Source: Sipunculus nudus
Taxonomy: Eukaryota > Annelida > Sipuncula > Golfingiida > Sipunculidae
Length of the DNA stretch: 64,000 nucleotides
Reading direction: 5' to 3'
Assembly: GCA_026874595.1 (NCBI GenBank)
Contig: CM049306.1
Span: 12,545,019-12,609,018 of the forward strand
Each line of letters starts with the position of its first letter. The first letter of the stretch is position 1. A program made the position numbers and the translations under genes. The notes below the pieces were generated by a model that had not been told where the DNA came from, made no database searches, and saw only the letters and a program-made list of their open reading frames with translations. Of the stretch, positions 48,229 to 60,400 are shown piece by piece.

Positions 48229-48452
48229 TTATGACTTAACAATATAATACCTGCTAGGTACAAATGGCATTTTTGATACAGCTGCTTCAACCTTTTTCTT
48301 TCTGACTTCAAACTGGACTTTTGTTCCTACTTTGGATGATGTGGTCTCTACATAACCCATGGCCACATTATATTTGAGCAGGGGGGAGGGGCAGCCACTT
48401 GTTAACTGGCCAATCTTCTTCTCTCCAGATTCATCAAATATTACTGTACCAG
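48229..48452 (-). CDS. AMT: AMT last exon
   Basis: [20 protein letters not shown], then [20 protein letters not shown], ending in [13 protein letters not shown] and TAA. Acceptor TTATTTTCAG. This is the C-terminal barrel domain of the GcvT family. Confidence 0.96.
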
Positions 48453-51400
48453 CTGAAAATAAGAAAAAAAGAATCACATGTTTCAAATATAAATATGTGA
48501 AAAATAATTCAAGCATCTATTATTTGTACTCAAACCTTTAATAGTTTCATAAACTAAAGCAAACAATTTGTATTTTTATGCATTTAAGTGCAACTTTGTT
48601 TCATTATTTACTGTTAACATAATTGCCATATCAGAAGCCAAATCAACAAAATGTGTACAGGGACTCTGTTTCAATGGCATCTTTAGTTCTTGTAAGATTT
48701 ACACTGGAGAGTTTTAGTTGACAGACTTGCCTTGTACTCTGGAACCTCCTTTTTAATTAAATGTGTAATATTACTCTCTACTCTAGGTTGGAATTTCTTT
48801 GCTTGTGGCTGAAAATGTGTGTGGAAATATTAAATGCCATCAACAACATAATACTTGTACAGTGAACTCTGTTAAGCACTCAGGAGAACTAAAACACATC
48901 TCTTTGGCCTTCCAGACCTCCAGCAAACATTATCTTTCATCAAAGAACCAAAACCCACCATTTACAGCTAACAAAAAAACACAAGAACTGATATTGTTCT
49001 TTTCACTCAGAACACTTGTGAAATATTCTGTTAAACAGGAAAATCATTGACAACACTCCTCACCTCTGGCTGGAGGGCCATGTGATATGAATCCCACTCT
49101 TTTTCTGTTAGGTTTTTCTTTCAGTTGGCTGAGAATGGCTTTAGCACCAGGAAAATCAGCTGCCTGTCTTCTTCGTTTACCTGTATATCATGAATAAAAA
49201 TAATTTGAGCATGTGATGGTGAATTTGAGATAACCAGGAAAATATGTAATTGATAATATAAATGTAGCATATATTAAAATAATGAAATTGTACTTTCTTC
49301 TTTCCCTGTGACATTCAAATGTGATAATTCATAATTATCTGTACTGAACTGCAGTTTCTTGTTGAAATGTTTTCTCAAAATCAACTCGATATTAACTGCT
49401 TCATTGAACTTTTATATTAACCAAATTTGTATTTATCTGATTGATTTTGCAAATGGGAGCTTTGTTAAGACTTGAAAAATTTATTTTTATTTGATTTAAT
49501 GGAACCTTCTCTTAAACAACACCTCAAATTTTCTTTAACTCTGTTTTCTTTTAGGGGAACACTTATAGCACTTAAGATGAAATGCTGGGTGCCTAATAAG
49601 GAGCCAACAATCATAGAATCACCTATTGTCCATGCAAGTGCGGCCTCAATGGGAGTAGAATCTTCATCAATGTCATTACCATACAGACAGAGTCCTGCCT
49701 CTAGTCTAAGACTGTCTCTGGCCCCTAACCCTGCTAAGCGTACTTCATCAGCTGTAGATGACAGCAGGATCTGTGCAAGCTCAACAGCTTTGTCTTCAGG
49801 CACTGATATCTGTAAAGAGGGTTACATACGCAATATCATAATGTACAAAGCTTGTGAATATCATTATCTCCACCACTATCAAATGTTATGGTCTCACCAC
49901 TGATTATTCACTGCAGGGAATTTTCTCATCAAAGGCTTCGTATATTCTCTAAAAGCTTTTAACATAGTCCTGCTGTTTCAACTTTATTGAAATTCCTTTT
50001 TTTTTCTATTTAGGATTTATAAATACTTGTTATGGAATACTAAGAAATTATATTCATTACTCCGATATTGAGGTTTTTACATCTGACACCAATGAACTTT
50101 ATTCTTGTTGCTATCTTTAATAATATAACTTCTAATAAACAATTTTAACTGAAATTTTATCTCAGCATATGATTTCAAAATATGATAGTTTTAGATAATT
50201 TTTTCACACAGAAGCTTCTATGGAATTCATAAATAAAATGAACTAAAATTCCTTTTGACCTGGGTGGTACACTATTATTCCGATGTATTTTAAAGGTAAG
50301 AAAATGTCTGCACAACATTACATTTATCTGTACAACTGACCAAACTAGAATATGGGTAGTCAACAAGCCACTACGTGTATCCACCAAAATCAGAGTAGGA
50401 CGGGCGAAGTGAGGCATGGATTGAGTGGCAAGGGGAAATAGAGTTACATGTGTTACATATTAGAATGGATGTCTGCCATGTAAACATGATTGTAGGTGGT
50501 GCCACCTGTTATTTGAACGAGAAACTATCCAAGATGTATACATATGCAAAATTTCAAGTGGAAAAGTAAAACCACTGCAGAGATATGAGTGATTTTATCC
50601 CACAGCAGACAAACAGATGGATGCTGTGCAAAAATGGCTGCAGGTGGTGCCACCATTTTTGTGTATGTTATAAAGCTATCTAAGGGCTACATTTGTGTTT
50701 TTTTTTTTTCCTGGTTGGTCAAACAGTTCCTGAGATTTGAGCTTGGATGTCTGCAGTGTGAACGTGAATGTAGGTGGCCCCACCTGTCATAAAATCAAGA
50801 AAGCTATCTAGGATGTATACGCATGGCAAATTTCAGGTGAATTAGTCAAACCACTGCAGAGATATGAGTGATTTTAAACCAAGGCAGATGAACAGATGGA
50901 CACTGTGCAAACATGGTTGCAGGTGGCGCCACCATTTTTTGTTTATATTATCCAAGGGCTACATTTGTACAAAATTTTTTTCCTGATCGGTCAAACGGTT
51001 CCCGAGATATGTGGGTTTATGTGTGGAAACAGACGCACAAACGGACGCTTGGCAGAGAGGAAAGGTCAGAGGTCAAGGCCAATTGGTTAGGCACCAGTTC
51101 ACATGTGACCCGATAATTGGTGTAAGTTTCGGAAAAATCCATCCAGTAGTCTCAGAGAAGTTCTCCAGAAATGAACGCGGCAGCGGCGGAACCCAGTCAA
51201 AAACATAGTTTCCGCTAAACTTTTTTTTGGTGGATACAATAATCAGCACAACTGACTTGCAGAATTTATAATCCTATCACTTACCTAAATATAAAATATT
51301 TTGTACATAAATAATTTTGCTTTAATACTTGAGTTTTATGCATCTATAATACTAACTAAATTGTGCTGCAGGATACTTTGCCTTGATACTTTATATGTCA

Positions 51401-54400
51401 GATGGTTCAATCTATACACATGTGTGTGACATTATGATATCTGTTATGCATAAGAAATGAAGCACAAGTACAATTGTGGTAAAGCTTAATTAGGTGATGC
51501 TAATTAATTGTTTATGTTCGAGCTGTACTATTGACTTTATATGTGAAGAACCATGCTGTGGGCCAGTCTGTTCCGTAGTGGGTCACACCATGTGGTCAAC
51601 CCTCTGGACAGTCACTAGCAGTACATGTGTTTGTTGGGCCATAATAATTCCTCTATAAATTACTCTGTATTATACATATTAGCTTCATATTTAGAACACT
51701 GCTAGATTCCTATAACTTTAATTAACTCTGTTTTCATCCTTGTGTATTATTTAGTGGTGCTGCAATTATGATTTAAGTGGATTTTCTGTGTCTGTTGAAG
51801 TTCTAAACTTTGTGATAATCTATATAGTAAGTAATAGCTATATGTTAGTTTGATACCATTTTCTACATGTAAAATCTTTGGGTCACATTTCATGTGGATG
51901 TAAAGTTTCAGTTAATTTGATAAAGGAGTTTTTGTATAATGTGTCAGTAACATGAAGAAACACAGATTTAAGTTAATGGCTGTAACAGAATGTAAATGTA
52001 TGTATCTTGGCATGATCCTATCACTGTTAATGAGAAACCCATTAGTGTCACCCTGGTAGCATCAGGGTCAAAGTATAACAATGCTGCCAGATGTCTGGAC
52101 AGCAGCAGATTTGAATTGACCACTGAGCTGGACACATGAACTGACCAGCATGCTGTATACATGTGTTCACTGAATACACCAAAGTCTCTACCACCTGAGG
52201 ACTTATTACTGTTGTTTGTGTTTTGCTAATTTCCCCACGCAAAGATCCTAAGACCGCTACAATACAATACCAGAGGTGAACTATCAAGGAGAATTTCTGT
52301 TATTCAGCCTACACCACTAACATCGGATATTCTTCATCAAAGTTATAGTCCCTGCAATCCAAATTCCAACATCCAGCTTGGAACATCTGGTTACATATGT
52401 TCCAAAAAAAGATGCTGGACAAATTAATCATTTTGAAATGCTTATTAGCAATGAATAAGTCAGGGTTTGATAAGAAAAAATTAATGAGGTTGTTTTTGCA
52501 TTGAAAAACAGATATATGTATCCCATCCCTATGAGCCTCCCATCCCCATATTTGAGCAGGGTTGTATGATTAAAATCATTTGATTCAGAATCATGATTAA
52601 AATCAGCCCAAAAAATCATGATTTTTTCAATTTGGATTTTTTTTGGTATTCTAGAGAGAACAAACATAGGTCTAAAAAATGTAAACTTTCATTGTATAAC
52701 AAATATATTCTCTTCCAGGTAGTTGAAATAAGCCAGTTAATTTAGATACTATGCTCATTTGCTTCATTTGCTTCAGTCACAGATGACAGGTTTTCAAAAC
52801 TCTCTGGAGCCACCTGGGTACCCATTTCAGTATGCATTATGAAGACTTGCATAGCAGCAGTTGCTTTAATAGTGCAGAAACCACTAGAGTCCCTAAAGTT
52901 CAGGGTTTAAGCAAAATTTATTATTTAAATAAAAGTTTAAAAATCATCAATATTGATTTAAATCAGAAATTCAAAATTTTCAAATATAATTCTGTAAAAA
53001 TATGATTGATACTGTAGGTTCCAGCGATTGTACAGAAAGGGTATGCTCAACATTTTGATTCATTCACACTCAAAATTTAGGAACGGGTAAGACACAGAAA
53101 AGCTCAGAAAATTATAAACACAACTTCAAGAACAAAACGTGGACTTTTAAAAGCTTACTTGATTTAGACCACATCAAAATTTAAGGTAATTATTATAAAG
53201 AGTGTAGCTAATATTTATCATGCAATTTTCCCTCTTGGGGGGGGGGTTGATGGGGAATGAGCACTAAGTACATAATATTATAATAACTAGTGGCCCATGG
53301 GCCATGACGCTCAGCTGAATTCAAGGAATGTTGAACAATGAGCAAAATGACTGCCAGAGTGCAAACAAATCATGAATTTTGTGAAGAGTCCTTAGAAATG
53401 GGTTTCAGTGGGCTTTTGGACAGATGACAACTTCATTTGAAGGTCTCATAAAAAGAAAAAAAAAATGCGTAAAAATTTGAAAAAATACAGATAGTGCCAC
53501 CAGTCTGCAGGAACTGATGAAACACTACATGATCAATATATATCAAAAGATTCATGGCTATCAAGGCATTAGTTATTCAGATACTGGAGCTTTTGTTTGT
53601 ATCAAATTTTGCATTATTCTGGGGGGGGGGGGGTACTTCGAAAGCCCCATAGCTTGAAGGATATGGGTAACAGAGACCAAATTTCAGGTTTTCAAGGAGA
53701 TTTTTCATGGACCTCCCCGGATATTAAGTTTGAAGATTCCAGGTCCAGTGGTTAGGATTTGTGCCCTGTTAACAGATGACAGTTTCATTGCTGGTCTGAA
53801 AAAAAGAGAAAAAATTTGTAAAAATTGGAAAAAATATAGGTGGTGCCACCAGTCTGCAGGAAGTGATGGAACATCCCATGATCAATATTCATGCAAAGAA
53901 TCATGGTGATCAATGCAGTAGTTATTCAGATACTTGAGCTTTTGTATCACATTTTGCATTATTCTTGGGAGTACTTCGGAGCCCCATACCTCGAAGGTTA
54001 TGGGTAACAGAGACCTAATTTCAGGTTTTCAAGGAGATTTTTCACGGACCTCCCAGGATTTTAAGTTTGAAGATTCCAGGTCCAGTGGTTACGATTTGTG
54101 CCCTGTTAACAGATGACAGTTTCATGGCAGGTCTGAAAAAAATTCGTAAAAATTGGAAAAAATACAGGTGGCACCACCAGTCTGCAGGAAGTGATGGAAC
54201 ATCTCATGATCAATATTCATGCAAAGAATCATGGTGATCAATGCAGTAGTTATTCAGATACTTGAGCTTTTGTATCAAATTTTGCATTATTCTTGAGGGT
54301 ACTTCGGAGTCCCATACCTCAAAGGATATGTGTAACAGAGACCTAATTTCAGGTTTTTAAGGAGATTTTTCATGAACCACCCAGGATATTAAGTTTGAAG

Positions 54401-57400
54401 ATTCCAGGTCCAGTGGTTAGGATTTGTGCCCTGTTAAAAGATGACAGTTTCATTGCAGGTCTGAAAAAAAAGAGAAAAGAATTCGAAAAAATACTGGTGG
54501 TGCCACCAGTTTGCAGGAACTGATGGAACATCCCATGATCAATATTCATGCAAAGAATCATGGTGATCAATGCAGTAGTTATTCAGATACTTGAGCTTTT
54601 GTATCAAATTTTGCATTATTCTTGGGGGTACTTCGGAGCCCCATAGCTCGAAGGGTATGGATAACAGAGACCTAATTTCAGGTTTTCAAGGAGATTTTTC
54701 ATGGACCTCACAGGATATTAAGTTTGAAGATTCCAGGTCCAGTGGTTAGGATTTGTGCCCTGTTAAAAGATGACAGTTTCATTGCAGGGCTGAAAAAAAT
54801 TCGTAAAAATTGGAAAAAAAAACAGGTGGCGCCACCAGTCTGCAGGAACTGATGGAACATCCCATGATCAATATTCATGCAAAGAATCATGGTGATCAAT
54901 GCAGTAGTTATTCAGATACTTGAGCTTTTGTATCAAATTTTGCATTATTCTTGGGGGAACTTGGAGCCCCATACCTCAAAGGATATGGGTAACAGAGACC
55001 TAATTTCAGGTTTTCAAGGAGATTTTTCATGGACCACCCAGGATATTAAGTTTGAAGATTCCAGGTCCAGTGGTTAGGATTTGTGCCCTGTTTAAAGATG
55101 ACAGTTTCATTGCAGGTCTGAAAAAAAGAGAAAAGAATTCGAAAAAATACAGGTGGCGCCACCAGTCTGCAGGAACTGATGGAACATCCCATGATCAATA
55201 TTCATGCAAAGAATCATGGTGATCAATGCAGCATTATTCAGATACTTGAGCTTTTGTATCAAATTTTGCATTATTCTGGGAGGTACTTTGGAGCCCCATA
55301 GCTCAAAGGATATGGGTAACAGAGACCTAATTTCAGGTTTCCAAGGAGTTTTTCATGGACCTCCCTGGATGTCAAATGAGAAGATTCCAGGTCCAGCGGT
55401 TACAATTTGTGCCCTGTTAACGGACAGCCGGACGGCCAGACGGCGGGACGGACAGACGATGGACAAAGGGTGATCTCTATAGCTCAGATGACTTTCAGTC
55501 AGCTGAGCTAATAATGTAGCTCATTGTTTCTCTTCCACAATCCCTAGTTGAAAAATATTCCAATATTTTGTCTATACCTGTATATTACAAGTTAATTTGC
55601 TCTTATTTTGGTCCCAGATTCTGTGGAACAGGTAATAATGTTTGGTTTTTCTATATTTTGACTTTCATCCAAGATCTTGTGGATGTGAATGAATTTAAAT
55701 CTGATTCATTAACTTGGTAAGCCAGATAAAGAGAAAAGGTAATATGGGTTATCTTGAAATTAAGAATATGATGTGGATGTATATGTAAATTTTTAAAATT
55801 AAAAAAGAAAATTATCCCATAGATTATAGCATTTTATTTTAAAGATACTTATTCATTTTTGGATTTTAAGCATACTATACAGTTTAAAAACCTGTTTTAA
55901 ATATAAAGCTGACTTAAATAAAAAATTAGAGTCAGTCTAAAAGAATCAGAAAAATCAATTTAAATAAAATAAATCTGATTTAAATCAAAATAATCCTATT
56001 TATTTGATTTAATTTAAAAATCATGATTTTTTTCAACCCTCAATATATGGATAAAAAAACTTATTCAAGAGGAGGGTCAAGGTCTCTGGTTTAAGAACAT
56101 TTCTGAGACTTTTCCAGAAACATTTCATGTATCAAATTTGATAAAAATATACTGAATAGTTTAAAAGTGATAGTGTAAACAAAATATTGCTATTTCTGCT
56201 GTTTTGACCTTGAAGATGAAGGTCCAGGTCACCAGTTTTTGAACACCTGAGATTCTGGTATGAGCATGTCACAAGTCAAATTTCATGAAAATATACTGAG
56301 TGGTTCAAAATGTTTAGTGTTCACAAATAATTTCTATTCAAGCTGATCTGACCTTGAAGATCCAGACCAAGGTCACCAGTTTTGAAAACGCGTCATTGAT
56401 TTTGGTTGAAACAACTAGAATACGGGTAGTCGACAAGCGACTACGTGTATCTGCCTAAATCAGAGTGGAACGGGTGAAGTGAGGCATGGATTGAGTGGCA
56501 AGGGGAAATAGAGTGTTGCATATTAGCATGGATGTCTGCAGTCAAATTGTGCATGTAGGTTGCCCCCCCTACCACAAAATCCAGAAAGCCGTCCAAGTTG
56601 TATACATATGCAAAATTTAAGGCAGATAAGTCAAACCACTACATGTATATGAGTGATTTTAGCCCACGGCAGACAAACAGATGGACCCTGAGCAAAAATG
56701 GTTGCAGGTGACGCCACCAGTTTTGCGTATGATAAAGAGCTATGTGAGAACTATACACATGCAAAACTTTGGCCCAATCGGTCAAACGGTTCCCAAGATA
56801 TGAGCTTGGATGTCTGCTGCATAAATTAGAATGCAGGTGGCACCACCTGTCATAAAATCAAGAGAGCTGTCGGGGATGTATAAACCTGCAAAATTTTAGG
56901 CAGATATGTCAAACCACTGCCAAATATGAGTGATTTTATCCCATGGCAGACAAACAGACAGGAGCTGTGCAAAAATAGCTGCAGGTGGCGCCACCAGTTT
57001 TGCGTATGATGAAGAGCTATGTGAGATCTATACACATGCAAAATTTTGGCCCAATCGGTCACACGGTTCCCGAGATATGAGCTTGGATGTCTGCAGCATA
57101 AACGTGAATGTAGGTGGCGCCACCTGTCATAAAATCAGAAAAGCTATCCAGGATGTATATGCATGCCGAATTTCAGGTGAATTAGTCAAGTCACTGCAGA
57201 GATATGAGTGATTTTAACCCAAGGCAGACAAACAGATGGACACTGTGCAAACATGGTTGCAGGTGGCGCCACCATTTTTTGTGTATGTTATAAAGCTCTC
57301 CAAGGGCTACATTTGTGCAAAAAAATTTTCCTGATCGGTCAAACGGTTCCCGAGATATGTGGGTTTATGTGTGGAAACAGACGCAAAAACGGACGCAGAG

Positions 57401-60400
57401 CACAGAGGAAAGGTCAGAGGTCAAAACAAAATCGGGGCGCAGCAGTTCCTATGTGACCCGAACATAATCCCGGGTTTCGTAAAATTGCGCCCAGTGGTTA
57501 CGGAGGAGTTCTCCGGACACCTACGCGGCGGCGGCGTGCAGCTGAAAACATAGTATCCGCAAAACTCTGTTTTGGCGGATACAATTAGTGTTTCAAATTT
57601 GAGGAAAAATATACAAGATACAAAAAGTTATTAAGTTCACAAGAAATTTATTTTGGCATATTTGACCTTGATGATGGAGGTCAAGGTTTGTGGTTGGAGT
57701 CGGTTCCTTTTTCATAATCGATCATCAGTTTGAGCAAACCGACTGATGATCGATTAATAATCGGTTCAGGCAAATATAAAGAAACCTGCAGTTATCCTTG
57801 AAACTGTATTTTCTAATCCAAACGCAAAAAAAAGTTTTTGTCCTTTTTTATATTTTCCTATTATTGGTAAAATATACTTTTAAAAGTTTCATTTTGAATA
57901 TTTATAATGATCAAGAACTAAACGACAATCCAGAACATCTACTTGCTGCATCTACAGCCCATATTGTGCAATGTACATCTCGTTAAAAACTCCCTGCTAA
58001 TTCTGCAGTTCCCTGCAAGTTCATAGAGGTTTATTACATCCTCCGTTCTCGCATCTACCGTGTCATACTCAGTAACATTAGGAAGTTAATTGGGAACACA
58101 GACTCATTATTATGATTATGATGTAATCGATAGTTGCCTTTGGTAATGGAGTGCTTGAAAGTGGCAGCAAACGGACTGACTTTCGATAAAACTCGCTGAT
58201 CGGCCCACCACTAGTCAAGGTCACTGGTTTTTCACCACTTCTGAGATTTTGGTAGGTACATTTCACAAGCTGAATATCATGAAAATATACCGAGTTGTTT
58301 AAAAGTAAAAGCTGTCACAAATAATTAATATTCCGGATGATTTAACCTTGAAGATTCTGGCCAAGGTCACCAATTTTCTAGAACTAGTCATTGAACTTGG
58401 TTGAAAAAAATAAGTGTTTCAAATTTGAGGGAAAATTTGTGATACTTCAAAAGATATGGGGCCAGAAATTTCTATTTCGGCCTATTTGACCTTTTTGAAC
58501 TTGTCCGAGATATTGGTAGAAACAACTTAAAATTTCAAATTTCATGAAAAAATGTTAAGTCATTCAAAAGTTCACAGATGACAAAGAAAAAGGACAACGA
58601 CAACAGATCAAACATTATATGTCTCCCCCATGGGAGGGGAGACATAAATATATAACATAACAGACATTACAAACATGTATATCTTGAGACTTTGGACATG
58701 ATTGGCCATGTAGTGGCAGGGGACACAGAGGAATCACACGTGGCCAAGATGGCATTAAATACTAGGATATATGCTACAGACCATGTATGAGACTATTTGT
58801 TTGTCTTAATACCTCTACTCCATCCTCTCCTGTGTAACCACACCTGGTGACCCGGCAGTCAGGAACACCAAACACAGTCCCGGTTCTGGTGGTCATGAAG
58901 GGAAGCTCCTTTAGATCAAATGTCAGACCTGGCTGTAATACTTTCACCATCCCTGGACCTGGTTTTCATACAACACAGTAATGAAAGCCAAAATATGTCA
59001 GCTTTACTCTCTCTCTGAGATCTACAATACAGTCGAACCTGTCCATGCGACCACCTGTAAAACTAGAATACGGGTAGTCGACAAGCGACTACGTGTATCC
59101 CCCAAAATCAGAGAAGGACGGGTGAAGCAAGGCATGGATTGAGTGGCAAGGGGAAAGAGAGTTACATGTGTTACATATTAGAATAGATCTCTGCCACATA
59201 AACATGATTGTAGGTGGCGCCACCTGTTATTTGAACGAGAAACTATCCAAGATGTATACACATGCAAAATTTCATGTGGAAAAGTCAAACCACTGCAGAG
59301 ATATGAGTGATTTTATCCCACAGCAGACAAACAGATGGATGCTGTGCAAAAATGGCTTCAGGTGGCGCCACCATTTTTGTGTATGTTATAAAGCTATCCA
59401 AGGGCTACATTTGTGTAAATTTTTTTTCCTGAATGGTCGAACGGTTCCTGAGATATGAGCTTGAATGTATCATGTAACTCCTTGGCAGTCATGGAGTTCA
59501 TATAACTTGTATTAAATTTGAAAACTGATGAAAAAACAAATTTAGGTTACGTGATCGACTGATGTATCTTTTTTATCTGACAAGAATAATATTTACTATT
59601 TACTAAAGTTACACTTCTCAGACAATTATAAAATGAGATAATTACAGTTAGTGGCCAGCAGCTGACATCATACCGCCATCTATATCAGTGATATGAATTC
59701 CTTTCTGTCATCTAAAGTCAACTGTTGGTAAAAAAATTTAACATTATACTAAACTCTTTATTCCTTAAAAGATTTTTGGTTGCAAAATTTCTAAAATTAA
59801 TAATTCCAAGTTAGTGGCACAGGCCATCGGGGAGTACTTCTGATCCGTTGTTGTGAGGTTGTACTGATAAAATGGAGTGAAATAATATTTTCCTTCTCAT
59901 ATAATTGCTTGCAGTCATATTTATGTATATGCACGTTCTTTTAATAAAATGAGATCTTTAAATAATAATTTAAATCATGTGAATAATATGCGTTTAAGTG
60001 CATATGTATAATATGTTCATCTGTCATTCCTATGTCATCTGAGTTTGTTCAGTTCCTAAATTTCCAGAACCTGCCTAATAAGACCACCTGTCTAATACGA
60101 CCACTTCAGACCATCCCTTGGGTGGTCACATTTGACAGGTTCAACTGTATTCCATGGGCAGGAGGTGACCAGTGGTTTTTTTTTTCTTCATTCTTTTCTT
60201 GATATGACAATAAAGAATGATAACACTGATGATGATAAGGCAGGCAAGCCATATGTTACATTTGCTGAAATCAATCACCTTTTTATTAAATGCTAACTGT
60301 TCTAACTAAATGCCTGCATTACATGTTACCAACTTCAAGTGATTACTGGTAATGTAAGGTTTAAAAAATCTAGTTAACCACTATAATTCCCTACATACCC

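Larger units (their letters stand above)
56040..58650 (+). mobile_element. Tandem-core element (family D) with nested insertions
   Basis: Repeated units read TTTCATGAAAATATACTGAG, ATAATTTCTATT and GACCTTGAAGAT (about 56200, 56350, 57640, 58270, 58480). They are interrupted by a family B copy (56413-57586) and a hairpin-bearing block near 57.7 kb. It ends with the hairpin ATGTCTCCCC...GGGGAGACAT (58619-58628 and 58635-58644). Confidence 0.55.

Noticed and set aside
49472..49903. 143-codon plus-strand open frame
   Set aside because: Antisense to the AMT exon 49623-49809.
50589..51208. Series of similar plus-strand open frames here and at 56930-57553 and 59168-59458
   Set aside because: The peptides recur because the DNA is the family B repeat. 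There is no start or splice logic and frames break between copies.
53934..55473. Repeated open frames containing [14 protein letters not shown]
   Set aside because: They come from the about 328-bp cores of a family A element, not a gene family.
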